From NCBI GenBank assembly GCA_000739515.1, contig DF820459.1:693376-747919 (forward strand): DNA of 54,544 nt, given 5' to 3'. The notes below the pieces were generated by a model, which did not search any database, had not been told where the DNA came from, and worked only from the letters and a program-made list of their open reading frames with translations. Positions 42,860 to 51,711 of this stretch are shown one piece after another; position 1 is the stretch's first letter, and each line of letters opens with the position of its first letter. The position numbers and the translations under genes were made by a program. The DNA comes from Candidatus Moduliflexus flocculans. GTDB lineage: Bacteria > Moduliflexota > Moduliflexia > Moduliflexales > Moduliflexaceae.

Positions 42860-43540
42860 TCATGACCCCAAATCAACTTCAAGTATCGGCTTGATGGTTT
42901 CGGTCCAAACGGCATAGCCCCTCTGATTTGGATGAAGGCCATCCATGCGATAGAGTTTGCGATCCGGTTTCCCGTCCGGTCCGATGAACCTGGCTGTCAG
43001 ATCAATGAAGTGAAGCCTGTCATCAGTGCGTGAATGCTGTTGAATTAACCGATTCGTTTCGTTTGCGATTTCCCAATACTTCCATCGGGCTGGAGTGGGC
43101 GTAATTGCGACATAGTAAATTGGTGTTGCTGGGAGTAAATCGCTGATCTGGCGCGTGAACGTAAGATATGCCTGATAAACCTCTTGGGCCGTTGCAGGCT
43201 TTGGCCAGGCAATATCGTTTGTTCCTGCAAAAAGTACAATGGCCTTCGGATTGTAAGGAATGACGATCCGGTCGCTATAGCGCACAATGTCAGTGATTTT
43301 TGAGCCGCCGAAACCTCGATTGATGATTTTTAAGGGGGACATATCTTTTTCCAATGTCTTCCACAAGGTGAACGTCGAACTTCCGACAAAGAGTATGCTG
43401 CCAGGAGTTGGAGGCTGGCGCTTGTCTTGAACCTCAAATTGCCGAATACTTGATTCCCAGGCTTCAGGATCGCCGAATAAGGAGCGAATCGTTCCCGAAA
43501 TGAGTTCCAACCATTTTTTAAATGAAATCCACAGTTTCAT
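42860..43540 (-). CDS. SGNH/GDSL-family hydrolase
   Basis: A 226-residue esterase-type hydrolase. Block I is SILFVGSSTFTLW (catalytic Ser, GSS instead of GDS), block II INRGFGGSKITDI (Gly), block III VLFAGTNDIAWP (Asn) and block V MDGLHPNQRGYAVW (Asp/His). Possibly deacetylates or de-esterifies polysaccharides or lipids. GAGGAGA box precedes ATG 43540. No clear signal peptide, only a hydrophobic start. Divergent from the PurM-family gene. Confidence 0.88.
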   Translation of the reverse strand: MKLWISFKKWLELISGTIRSLFGDPEAWESSIRQFEVQDKRQPPTPGSILFVGSSTFTLWKTLEKDMSPLKIINRGFGGSKITDIVRYSDRIVIPYNPKAIVLFAGTNDIAWPKPATAQEVYQAYLTFTRQISDLLPATPIYYVAITPTPARWKYWEIANETNRLIQQHSRTDDRLHFIDLTARFIGPDGKPDRKLYRMDGLHPNQRGYAVWTETIKPILEVDLGS

Positions 43541-43796
43541 GTAGAGTCTCCTCGATATAAAAGCGCTTAGAATGAGCATCGAACACGGCTTGCTAAAATC
43601 GCCCACGTATAAAAACAACTGCTGCCTGTCAAGCAGGATGTTTTGGAGCGCAGATGAAAAACAACAAGAGATGTGAATAAAGATTGACACACGAAGGGAT
43701 TCTCAATTGGTTGAAGCGTGAACATTGGCGTAATGACCAGATTTTACATTAGTGAAAGAGCAGAACTATTCCATGAGAAAGGGAACTTAAAAGACG

Positions 43797-44840
43797 ATGA
43801 GTATGGAACGTTGGAGTTATAAAAACGCCGGGGTGGATATTGATACCGCAAACGCGGCGAAACAGGATATGTCGAACGTGTTGGCGGCGACCAATCAGCG
43901 CGTCTTGAATACGGTCGGCGCGTTCGCCTCGTTATATGACATACATTTTCCCGCCATGAAACATCCGGTGTTGGTCTTAAAAACCGAAGAGCCGGGATCG
44001 AAACAATTGCTCGCGCTTCAGCATGATCGCGCCGAATCGATCTGCTTCGATATGGTTAACCATTTGATCAACGATTGCGTCGTTATGGGAGCGCAGCCGT
44101 TAGCGGTGCAGGACGCGATTATCTGCGGCAAATTGGAACAGGCGGTCGTGATGCGCATGGTGAAGGCGATTGCGGAAGCGTGCCGCCAGCAGGACTGCGA
44201 CTTGACCGGCGGCGAAACCTCCGAGCAGCCGGGCGTTCTGGAAGCCGGGCGCTATGTGCTGACTTCAAGCATTGTCGGAATTGTCGAGCGCGACGAAGTG
44301 ATTGACGGCTCGGCGATTCAGGAGGGCGATGTCGTGCTTGGGCTGGAATCCAGCGGGCTGCATACGAACGGCTATACGCTGATTCGGGCGATTATGGCGA
44401 AGCAGCCGGACATTATTCATGAGCGTTTAGAAGACGGGCAGACATTTTTGGACGCGGTGTTAGAGCCGCATCGCTGCTATTATCAGGCGATCAAAGACCT
44501 CTTTCCGCGCCGAATCATCACTGGCATGGCGCATATCACCGGCGGCGGCATCCGCGAAAATTTGAATCGCGTCCTCCCCGCGCAGATTGACGCGGAAATT
44601 GATTTGTCCACCTATCCGAAACTGCCGATTTTTTCGTATCTCAAAAATCGCCTCAACATCGCACATGACGAATTGCTGCGCACCTTTAACATGGGCGTCG
44701 GCTACGTGATCGTCGCCCGCCCGAATCATGCGGATCAAATCATCCAGCATATTCAGGCAAACAACATTCGCTGCTGCCGCATCGGGACAATTGTTCCAGG
44801 CCAGAAGACGGTGCGGACAATCAACGCATTTTTATGGTAA
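43797..44840 (+). CDS. purM: PurM-family phosphoribosylformylglycinamidine cyclo-ligase
   Basis: A 347-residue AIR synthase-family protein. Family regions are SYKNAGVDIDTANAAKQ, HPVLVLKTEEPGSKQLLA, NDCVVMGAQPLAVQDAIICG, TGGETSEQPGVLEAGRYVLT and LGLESSGLHTNGYTL. It closes the imidazole ring in purine synthesis using ATP. The DGVGTK motif of the classical enzyme is replaced by EEPGSK, a variant seen in a branch of the family, so function is probable rather than certain. No other pur genes are adjacent. Confidence 0.8.
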   Translation: MSMERWSYKNAGVDIDTANAAKQDMSNVLAATNQRVLNTVGAFASLYDIHFPAMKHPVLVLKTEEPGSKQLLALQHDRAESICFDMVNHLINDCVVMGAQPLAVQDAIICGKLEQAVVMRMVKAIAEACRQQDCDLTGGETSEQPGVLEAGRYVLTSSIVGIVERDEVIDGSAIQEGDVVLGLESSGLHTNGYTLIRAIMAKQPDIIHERLEDGQTFLDAVLEPHRCYYQAIKDLFPRRIITGMAHITGGGIRENLNRVLPAQIDAEIDLSTYPKLPIFSYLKNRLNIAHDELLRTFNMGVGYVIVARPNHADQIIQHIQANNIRCCRIGTIVPGQKTVRTINAFLW

Positions 44841-44851
44841 ACACCCAAACC

Positions 44852-44875
44852 AGGAGCGCAAAAGCTTGCTTTTGC
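44852..44875. repeat. Solo arm of family E
   Basis: AGGAGCGCAAAAGCTTGCTT(TTGC) matches the left arm at 1555-1578 (GC-rich variant). No inverted partner follows, so this is a remnant. Confidence 0.6.
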
Positions 44876-44927
44876 AGCCTGACGAAGTCAGGTGATGGCG
44901 TGGCGCGATCATATTTTTTGCATGACG

Positions 44928-44956
44928 GTAGAGACGCCCCGGCGGGGCGTCTCTAC
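44928..44956. repeat. Palindrome family A, copy 5
   Basis: A 29-bp inverted repeat (GTAGAGACGCCCCGGCGGGG...) between purM and the reductase gene. Confidence 0.92.
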
Positions 44957-44977
44957 GGAAACGGAGGAGAAAAAAAG

Positions 44978-45931
44978 ATGGCAATCAACAATATTTGCGT
45001 GGTCGGTGTCGGTGGCGTCGGCGGCTATTTCGGCGGATTGATGGTGCATTCTTTTGCGTCGGGGAAACAGATTTCTTTTATTGCGCGGGGAGCGCATTTG
45101 GCGCAGATTCGCGAACGCGGCTTGATGTTGAACACGTCAAGCCGACAGGGGCTTGTTTGCACGCCGACATTGGCAACAGATCGGCTCGAAGATGCGCCGA
45201 CGCCTGATTTATACCTGCTCTGCGTGAAAAGCTACGATCTCGCGGACGTGGCAGCGCAGATGAGTCGGAATATCAATGAAAAAACGATTGTGCTGCCGCT
45301 GCTGAACGGCGTGGATATTTATGAGCGCATTCGCGAAGAACTGGCGACCGGCATCGTGCTGCCAGCCTGCGTCTATGTCGGCACACACATCGCGCAGCCC
45401 GGCGTCGTGACACAAAAAGGCGGCGATGGCGCGATTCTCTGCGGCCCTGACTCGCGTCATCCCGAATTTGACGCAGCGCCGCTGCTGAAATTGTTTGAGC
45501 AGGCGCAGATTCAATGTACCTGGAATCGTGATCCGTATCCAGCGATCTGGGAAAAGTTTATGTTTATCGCCGCCTTCGGCCTTGTGTGCGTGGCCTCAGA
45601 CAATACGCTCGGCGAGGTAATGGCAGATGCCGAGGCATTGGCGCAAACGCGCGGCATCATGGAGGAAATTCTTGCGATTGCCCGCGTTAAAGGCGTGAAT
45701 TTTGCCGATGACGTGGTTGAGCGTTCGCTTGCGAAAGCTGGAAACTTCCCGCCAGAAACCAAAACCTCGTATCATCGCGACGTTGAAACGCCCGGCAAGC
45801 GCAACGAAGGCGACCTGTTCGGCGGCGCGATCCTGCGCATGGGCGAAGAATTTGGCGTTCCGACGCCGGTGACGCGGCAGATGTATGCAATGATTCAGAA
45901 GAATCGCGGAATTTCTTCTTGTGCCAGTTGA
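44978..45931 (+). CDS. 2-dehydropantoate 2-reductase-like protein
   Basis: A 317-residue ketopantoate reductase-type NADP-dependent enzyme. The glycine-rich motif is CVVGVGGVGGYFGGL, then LYLLCVKSYDLADVA (catalytic Lys in VKSYD), LPLLNGVD and the C-terminal KTSYHRDVETPGKRNEGDLF. It reduces ketopantoate to pantoate in pantothenate synthesis, although many paralogues act on other 2-keto acids. GGAGG at 44963-44967 fixes ATG 44978; the frame from 44834 is repeat and remnant sequence. A hairpin (46051-46071) follows. Confidence 0.87.
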   Translation: MAINNICVVGVGGVGGYFGGLMVHSFASGKQISFIARGAHLAQIRERGLMLNTSSRQGLVCTPTLATDRLEDAPTPDLYLLCVKSYDLADVAAQMSRNINEKTIVLPLLNGVDIYERIREELATGIVLPACVYVGTHIAQPGVVTQKGGDGAILCGPDSRHPEFDAAPLLKLFEQAQIQCTWNRDPYPAIWEKFMFIAAFGLVCVASDNTLGEVMADAEALAQTRGIMEEILAIARVKGVNFADDVVERSLAKAGNFPPETKTSYHRDVETPGKRNEGDLFGGAILRMGEEFGVPTPVTRQMYAMIQKNRGISSCAS

Positions 45932-46050
45932 CGCTGAAATATCGAATAAAATCACTCGTCAGGTTATTGAAGAAACAGACGGAGGGCTAAATTTGATTCG
46001 CTGCCAGAACGCGGAGAAACGCTTGGCAGGCGATGAGGATATACACACAT

Positions 46051-46071
46051 TTCGTCCCGTTAGGACGAAAA
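46051..46071. terminator. Hairpin downstream of the reductase gene
   Basis: Stem TTTCGTCC / GGACGAAA (8 bp) with a 5-base loop and no T-run; a weak terminator or another short palindrome. The stretch 45932-46086 holds no convincing gene. Confidence 0.45.
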
Positions 46072-46086
46072 TCGTATCCCGTACTC

Positions 46087-47148
46087 CTAAGTACACGACA
46101 AAAAAGTGATTACCCAATAAAATTCAAGTTCTTTGACCGCGAGATTGAGCATAATGTTTTGAAGCCGATCAAGCCCATAGCGGAAAAGGCTGTGTGCACG
46201 TCGCATATGTTTTTTGATCGCGAGTGGCGTCCGTTCCTGAAGCCATTCGCCGACTCGCAGACACCAACACAGCGCCAACGTCAGGAGGCCGATCAGTTTG
46301 TTGAGGCGCTCCGGAATGGTCAACTGGGGGTCTTCGAGATTGAAGCCACGACTCTTCAAGCAGCCGAAGAGGGTTTCAATCTCCCATCGGTGTCCATAAT
46401 CCTCTCAGGCCGTGTTCGGGTCGATGTTCGTGATGATGATGAGAAACTCATTTTTCATCCGCATGCCAACGACAAAGACCGTCATGCCGAAGACACGACG
46501 CGGGGGCGGGAGCAGATAGGCCTCTCCCAGACGGCATTGCTGGAAAAATCGACCGGCCGCCATCTCGCTGCTGGCGCTCGGATTGGAGACGAGCACATTG
46601 CGTTTGAGCCGAATCCGAAACGGAATTCGTTGCCGCTTGAGAAATTTGATCCACTCAGTGCCGAGGCATTCGCGATCTGCGGTGAGACAGCGAATGCGCT
46701 TCCGGTCAAAGGCACATAAAAAATGTTTGAGGAGGGCGATCCGTTCGTGTGAGTTCGATGCGCCAGGTTTGTCAAGACTCATCCAGAGCAGTGGGAGCGC
46801 CACCCCATGATAGGCGACTGCCAACACCAGAAGATTGAGGTGCTGGTGGCCGTATTGCCAATTCGTTCGATCAAGACATAAGAGCCACTTCTCGCCGAGA
46901 GGAAGCCATTGCAACACCGCAGCGGCGATCTGGGGTCTGGTCAGCGAGAAGTCTTGAAAAAACCGTTGAATCCGCCGATAACTGGACGCGGGTTTCGTCT
47001 GCCCGCACAACGCGGCGGCAATCTCCGTCAAGGTCACTGTTCTCACGCGAACGAGTGCGACCAGGAATTGCGCCAGAAATGTGATTCTGGCTCGATGCCA
47101 GGCAAATGTTGCTGCGAAGACAGTCATGAGTGGGCTGAGTTCAGTCAT
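46087..47148 (-). pseudogene. IS4-family transposase interrupted by an in-frame stop
   Basis: Reading from 47148 the frame runs 247 codons to a TGA (46405-46407), then continues in the same frame for about 105 residues to a stop at 46087-46089. Catalytic Asp residues are in LCLDRTNWQYGH and CLTADRECLG, before the stop. The IS4 signature Y-x2-R-x3-E-x6-K is in YGHRWEIETLFGCLK, just after it. The truncated product therefore lacks the catalytic Glu and cannot be active. One base change at the stop would restore it. No other gene here shows in-frame TGA, so recoding is unlikely. Confidence 0.88.
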
Positions 47149-47245
47149 ATGCTCCTCCTATTATGCACGGTGTAATCCAATAGTACCGTGATAGAGGACA
47201 CGTGCTGACAATGTCCACTCTATTTTTTATTTTTTGTCGTGTACT
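46090..47245 (-). mobile_element. IS4-family insertion sequence
   Basis: Perfect 16-bp terminal inverted repeats AGTACACGACAAAAAA lie at 46090-46105 and 47230-47245. One transposase gene fills it. The flanking bases show no obvious target duplication, so the two sides may have been rearranged after insertion. Remnants lie on its right. Confidence 0.87.
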
Positions 47246-47300
47246 ATGCCCGAACTCACGTTATTTTACAGGAGACACCGCCATGTTTACGGAAGAAGAA

Positions 47301-47591
47301 TTATTGTATCAGTTTTTTCCCGATACGCGTTGCCTTTGCCGTTAAGGATGGCGAAATTTCTTGTGACGTCTTTGTTCCTGGTTTCGTTATCGTGCCAACG
47401 ATCTTGTATCCCCCGTAGTGTAGCACCTCTCGGATCGCTCGAATGGCGCCCCTGCTCTCAGGAAAAATAAAATTGAACGGCCACGGGGTCGTGCATGCGG
47501 TCACAACGACGGCACGCTTCCCGTTCTGTCGTGGCTGAGGGAGGCCGTTTGGACGTTCTCCCATAAATACTGGAACGTTACGGTCGAAAAG
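47301..47591 (-). pseudogene. C-terminal fragment of a flavodoxin-fold NAD(P)H-dependent reductase
   Basis: Only the last 96 codons are kept: VPVFMGERPNGLPQPR, RAVVVTACTTPWPFNFIFPE, SRGAIRAIREVLHYGGYKIV and the ending ATRIGKKLIQ match the C-terminal half of FMN-dependent NAD(P)H reductases. The N-terminal FMN-binding part is missing. The frame remains open upstream to 47891 but that part is unrelated. Just upstream (47601-47669) the residues PPGFSRNSECRDRYSTTRL vaguely resemble the end of a formylglycine-generating (sulfatase-modifying) enzyme, so this may be a junction of two broken genes. Confidence 0.65.
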
Positions 47592-47772
47592 ACCTGTTAG
47601 GCGGGTCGTGGAATACCGATCCCGACACTCAGAGTTGCGCGAGAATCCCGGCGGAATTGCCAACCACGCGACGCAGCGATATTGGCTTTCGGGTCGCCGT
47701 CGAGCCTGCTGTGCCGTAGTTTTCAAGCAGCAAGAAATTCCATTCATCACTGATTCTACGTCATGCGGAAAA

Positions 47773-48270
47773 TCAAGTTTCTTCGCCTGCTTCAACCAGA
47801 ATGCGCTGAAATAACGGCTCCGCAATAAAAAAACCGGCGTCATGCCGGAGTTTTTGCATTTCATCGCGAACCGATTCGATTCTTCCTTCATATTTTGCGC
47901 GAAGCAAAATGCCCAACACCCCGGTTGGAAACAACCCTAACGCTTTTGCTTTTATGCGGCCTTCTGTTTCATCAATAAGAATTTTTGAAATGCGCTGTTC
48001 AAGAGCTAACGCAATTGCCGCCGCTTCGCCTTGATCCAACTCAAGCAGAAGCGACTGTTTGAGTTCAGGCGTTTTCAATGACAACACCTCAATCCATCCG
48101 GCGTCTATGGCCTCCTGAATCGCCGCGTTTTCAAGCATGCTGTTTCCGGATCGTAATTCTGACAATACTTCAGGAGGAATCAGAATTGCCGCAAATTGTT
48201 CGCGCAGCAGATCAAGCCGCTGAATGCTTGTCAGATTCCAGATCGGCGAAGTATTACTGACCACGCGCAT
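47773..48270 (-). CDS. DUF3368 PIN-domain toxin
   Basis: A 165-residue PIN-like nuclease. Acidic residues typical of the active site are in VVSNTSPIWNL (Asn replaces the usual first Asp), ELDQGEAAAIALAL and ILIDETEGRIKAKALG. This family forms toxin-antitoxin pairs with UPF0175 proteins. ATG 48270 overlaps the antitoxin gene by 17 bases, indicating coupling; the earlier opening at 48405 lies inside the antitoxin gene. Expected to cleave RNA when free. Confidence 0.85.
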   Translation of the reverse strand: MRVVSNTSPIWNLTSIQRLDLLREQFAAILIPPEVLSELRSGNSMLENAAIQEAIDAGWIEVLSLKTPELKQSLLLELDQGEAAAIALALEQRISKILIDETEGRIKAKALGLFPTGVLGILLRAKYEGRIESVRDEMQKLRHDAGFFIAEPLFQRILVEAGEET

Positions 48271-48514
48271 ACGCCAGATCATCCTCCATATCCGTTTCCG
48301 CATAATGACGCGGAATGCCTCGCCACCCCAATAACATGCCGAATTCCGCGTGACTGAGCGCCGCGAGTTCACGCGCTTTGCCGAACGACAAAATGCCTCT
48401 GGCATACAGCGTGACCGCTAATTCTGTCAAAAGCTGCTGCTTTTGCTCGAATAACGGCATGCGCATCGCCTGAACAACCTGATCCGGAATTTCTAACAGA
48501 AGTCCCATAACCAT
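48254..48514 (-). CDS. UPF0175-family antitoxin
   Basis: An 86-residue protein: LLLEIPDQVVQAMRMP at the N-terminus, then a helix-turn-helix-like LYARGILSFGKARELAALSH and the C-terminal RGIPRHYAETDMEDDLAYA, which binds the toxin. It precedes and overlaps the DUF3368 toxin gene. The start may be residue 3 (48508). It probably represses the operon. Confidence 0.87.
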   Translation of the reverse strand: MVMGLLLEIPDQVVQAMRMPLFEQKQQLLTELAVTLYARGILSFGKARELAALSHAEFGMLLGWRGIPRHYAETDMEDDLAYARGQ

Positions 48515-48591
48515 TCCTCCTGCCTACTGATAATCATGGAGATATTTGGCGGAAGTAACATGTAAAATCATGAATAATTCTAACCAATGGT

Positions 48592-48674
48592 TGTATTGAC
48601 GCAAGAACATTGCTGTCAGACACCTTGAAGGTGTCTGACAGCTTTTTCTGACCACAATGTATTGTGTCATTACA
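48592..48674. repeat. Composite repeat: TGTATTGAC arms around a family D palindrome
   Basis: Outer arms 48592-48612 and 48655-48674 (TGTATTGACGCAAGAACATT and the complement of TGTAATGACACAATACATTG) surround the family D hairpin 48612-48642, followed by TTTTT. The same two layers occur as levels 3 and 4 of the nest at 6003-6224. Confidence 0.85.
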
Positions 48675-48703
48675 AATGGTTTTTATAAATCCGGACTTCG
48701 ACG

Positions 48704-51094
48704 TTATTCATGCTTTCCGGAGTTCGCTGAAATTGTCTCCTCTGCTTGCTCTGCGTTGGGTTCGTCCGGTTTCTTGTTGGCTGCTACCGTAGAAGAGGAT
48801 TGTGGTACCAATTTTGAGAACCATCCTGAGGTTCCTGAACTTGACTCCTTAGCTTGCGCTGTTTCGGATTTGTTCGCTTGTTCGCCGTCTTTTGCCGCAG
48901 AAGAGGATTGTGTTGCCCATTTTGGCAACCATTGGTATCCAGTTGTTTTCACTATCTCCCAAGTGTCAATTATTTTATCCCCTATTGGCTTTGCCGCATC
49001 TTGCAATTCACGCTCGATCTGTTCGGCGGTTTCCTTGCTCAATCCTAATTGTTTTCGTTGAGATTCCAATATTTCGCGCTCTTGCGGGCTGATTTGCAAA
49101 TCCGTCTGAAAAGAACCAAACAGCGTTTTGTAGGCTTCGATGGCATTCCGCTGTAAAATCGCGTCAATCGCCTCGCCGACTTCGATCATATTCTGATACC
49201 GATCTCGCTGCTGTTTCTGTGTGCATTTCTTAACAATTGCAGCAATTTCAGCGGGAATGATTTTCGGCAGCGCGGGCAACGGCACGTAACAATGCCCGTG
49301 CATGCTTTCCATCGTTTCTCCGGAAAAGGGCAGGGTATTCGTCAGCAAGTGATACGCTAAAATTCCGAACCCATATACATCCGTGCATTCGCAAATTTTG
49401 CCGAATGCTGTCACGAACTGCTCTGGCGCGGCATACAGCCATGTGCCATAAAACTCGCCCTTTTGCGTGGTGATCGTGTTGTCCTCCATGCGTTTGGCAA
49501 TGCCGAAATCTATCAGCGTCAATTGGCCGTCATGCACGATAATATTTTGCGGCTTGATGTCGCGATGAATGATCTTTTGCGCGTGCGCATGATGCAACGC
49601 CGCCGCTAACTGGCGCAACAGGCGCAACGCCTCCAGCGGCGTGAATGCGCCCTGTTCGTTCAGCACATCATGTAGCGTGCGACCGCGAATGAATTCCATT
49701 TCGATAAAAAAGTCGCCGTCTTTGCTCCGCCCCATATCGAACACCTGCGCGAATTGCCGCCCGCCCGCCTGTCCAAGCCGCCCCATAATTTTCCCTTCAG
49801 CCAGAAAGCGGGCAATAATATTGGTATTATTCTGATGTTTCGGCGACAAGACTTTCAAGACCGCAATCCCGTCAGTATGGCATTTTCGGACTTTATACAC
49901 TTCCGCCATGCCGCCGCTGCCGAGATGCTCCAACTGTTCATAGCAATCCCACACGCTGAAATCTTTTGCTAAAAAATCCTTCGCCTGCACTTTTATCGGT
50001 TCTGCGTGAGCACCGAAAACACGCCTCAATTCATCACTAACAGACTGCATGATTTCCTTTGCTCGCTCATCAAGAAGGGTGCGAGTTTTGTCACCGTCGT
50101 CTTTGATAGCAGTTCCGATTTTTATAAATTCTGCGTTCAGCCATACTTGAAACTCAGCAAAACGTTCGGAAAGTTCTGCGCTAATTAAGCCGAAACTTTG
50201 ACGGATTCCGTGCAGATCGGATTCGACGCGCTGCCAGGCGGCGGCGTTCTGTTCTGAGCGTTTTAACGCGATCTCGTATTGTTGGCTGCGTCGTTCCATT
50301 TTATCCAGCTTTTCGGCAATCGGCGTCATGTCGGAGAATTTTCGCGCCTGTTTCAATTCGTCCAATTTAGTTTCCAGGCCGCTGATCTGCTGTTGTAATT
50401 TGCTGAATTCCTGCTTTGCCCGTTCCGTGTTGGCGAGCAATTGCTGGCGGTCGAAATGCGCCAAGACGTTTTTGACTCGTTCATTGCTTTTGATTTCTTC
50501 TTCGAAATAAAACACGACGCCATCATACAACATGCCGCTCCCTTGCGTCGAGAAAAACAGCGCGTCTAAAAATATCGGAGCGAATTGCTTCGTCTGTTCT
50601 AAGGCTTTGCGCAACGTGTCTTTGGTGAGTTCGCGCTGCCGACGCATGATGTCCGCGTCGGTCACGAATCGCAGATTATAGAGAAGATTAGCAACGTCTT
50701 CGGTCGGCACATCTCGAAAAGAGAAGGTCTTAAAAAATTGATCTAACGCCTTGCATTGCTCTTTGCCTATGACATTGAGTTCTTCTGCTTTTGTCCGATC
50801 ATTGCCGCAGAACGGCTTGATATAGCGCGTTTGAATCGTTTCCGCAAACTCGCGGATCAATTTCGGCGGGGTGAATTGCATTTGCCGCGTCCACCAATCG
50901 TCTTGGACAAGCCCTAAGCCAATCGCTGTCGGTGTTTTGCAAAACGCCTGCTGCAAAGCCCGTTGCACGTCATGATTCCCTTGCGTGTAATTTTTCCATG
51001 TCTGCAACACCGCATCAGTCGCTTTTTGCCCGTAAAAATTTTTGAGCGTTTCACCGACAAAAATTGCGAACAACGTTTCGATCACCATACACAT
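48704..51094 (-). CDS. Serine/threonine protein kinase with helical N-terminal region
   Basis: A 796-residue Hanks-type kinase. Residues 1-200 are a mostly helical region not recognised here; it resembles the start of some large bacterial NTPase or conflict proteins (IETLFAIFVGETLKNFYG). Residues about 200-370 are coiled coil. The kinase domain is about 384-648: LGSGGMAEVYKV, Lys 414 in AVLK, HRDIKPQNII, IDFGIAK and APEQF. A charged, Ser-rich tail follows with WFSKLVPQ. No transmembrane helix is evident. It lies beside toxin-antitoxin genes, so a defence or stress-signalling role is possible but unproven. Confidence 0.85.
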   Translation of the reverse strand: MCMVIETLFAIFVGETLKNFYGQKATDAVLQTWKNYTQGNHDVQRALQQAFCKTPTAIGLGLVQDDWWTRQMQFTPPKLIREFAETIQTRYIKPFCGNDRTKAEELNVIGKEQCKALDQFFKTFSFRDVPTEDVANLLYNLRFVTDADIMRRQRELTKDTLRKALEQTKQFAPIFLDALFFSTQGSGMLYDGVVFYFEEEIKSNERVKNVLAHFDRQQLLANTERAKQEFSKLQQQISGLETKLDELKQARKFSDMTPIAEKLDKMERRSQQYEIALKRSEQNAAAWQRVESDLHGIRQSFGLISAELSERFAEFQVWLNAEFIKIGTAIKDDGDKTRTLLDERAKEIMQSVSDELRRVFGAHAEPIKVQAKDFLAKDFSVWDCYEQLEHLGSGGMAEVYKVRKCHTDGIAVLKVLSPKHQNNTNIIARFLAEGKIMGRLGQAGGRQFAQVFDMGRSKDGDFFIEMEFIRGRTLHDVLNEQGAFTPLEALRLLRQLAAALHHAHAQKIIHRDIKPQNIIVHDGQLTLIDFGIAKRMEDNTITTQKGEFYGTWLYAAPEQFVTAFGKICECTDVYGFGILAYHLLTNTLPFSGETMESMHGHCYVPLPALPKIIPAEIAAIVKKCTQKQQRDRYQNMIEVGEAIDAILQRNAIEAYKTLFGSFQTDLQISPQEREILESQRKQLGLSKETAEQIERELQDAAKPIGDKIIDTWEIVKTTGYQWLPKWATQSSSAAKDGEQANKSETAQAKESSSGTSGWFSKLVPQSSSTVAANKKPDEPNAEQAEETISANSGKHE

Positions 51095-51263
51095 TCGAAA
51101 CAGCGGAGATGAATCCGAACGTCATCTCGACCGTTTCCCAATAATTACTTTTACATGACAACAATCAGTGAAATAAAGAAAATACGCAAACCATAGAGAA
51201 ACGCCGATTGAATGCAAGAGAATAATGCGATGAAAATCTCAAGAAAACAACCTCTATTTATCG

Positions 51264-51664
51264 TCAGATAAAAATGGCCGGACTACACGCAAACCGCTGA
51301 CTTAACGCTCGAATCTGGCGCGTATTCAATTCGCGTTTTCCGGCTAATATTTCAGAAATCACGCCGGGGCTGCCAAGTTCCGTCAAATCCTTTTGTTTCA
51401 GGCCATGCTCCTGCATCAGGTATTTCAGACAGTCAATCGGCGTTCCCTCTGGTTCGGGGACGTTCCGAGACTCGTACTCCGCAATTAACGCGCCGACAAT
51501 ATCCAATAACCCCATGAGCGGATGATCGGCATCACCCTGAGTCTGATCCATCAGATAATCCGCTAACCGATTAATTGTTCCGCCTCGTCATCGGTTGTCG
51601 GCGTTGATAAATACGGCGAAACTGACGGCCAGATTCGAATCAATTGTTGGAACTCTTGAACCAT
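51264..51664 (-). pseudogene. HigA-like antitoxin with a one-base frameshift
   Basis: The XRE-type C-terminal half (PIDCLKYLMQEHGLKQKDLT, GVISEILAGKRELNTRQIRA) is open from 51551 down to 51264. The N-terminal 33 codons (MVQEFQQLIRIWPSVSPYLS) are open from 51664, with a GGAGG box, but run into a TAG after EAEQLIG. Adding one A in TTAATCGG would join them as EQLNRLADYLMDQ, the usual sequence of this family. No HigB toxin gene is present. The antitoxin may still be made as a shorter product from 51551. Confidence 0.72.
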
Positions 51665-51702
51665 AAATCCTCCTTCCATTTTTCCTGGTCGTACACATTC
51701 AT
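51640..51702 (-). CDS. Possible 20-residue leader or remnant ORF
   Basis: AGGAG lies about 6 bases before an ATG at 51702. The ORF encodes MNVYDQEKWKEDLWFKSSNN and overlaps the start of the HigA-like gene. It could be a coupling leader or the leftover end of a lost toxin gene. Weak evidence. Confidence 0.25.
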   Translation of the reverse strand: MNVYDQEKWKEDLWFKSSNN

Positions 51703-51711
51703 ATCATGCTC

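Noticed and set aside
45921..46109. 62-residue plus-strand open frame after the reductase gene
   Set aside because: No family match; its end runs into the IS terminal repeat, so it is not supported as a gene.
46405..46407. TGA as a recoded sense codon
   Set aside because: All other genes read through without in-frame TGA and use TGA as normal stop; a mutation or error is simpler.
47234..47470. Plus-strand frame containing MFTEEELLYQFFPDTR
   Set aside because: It lies opposite the end of the flavoprotein remnant and stops early; it is best seen as a shadow.
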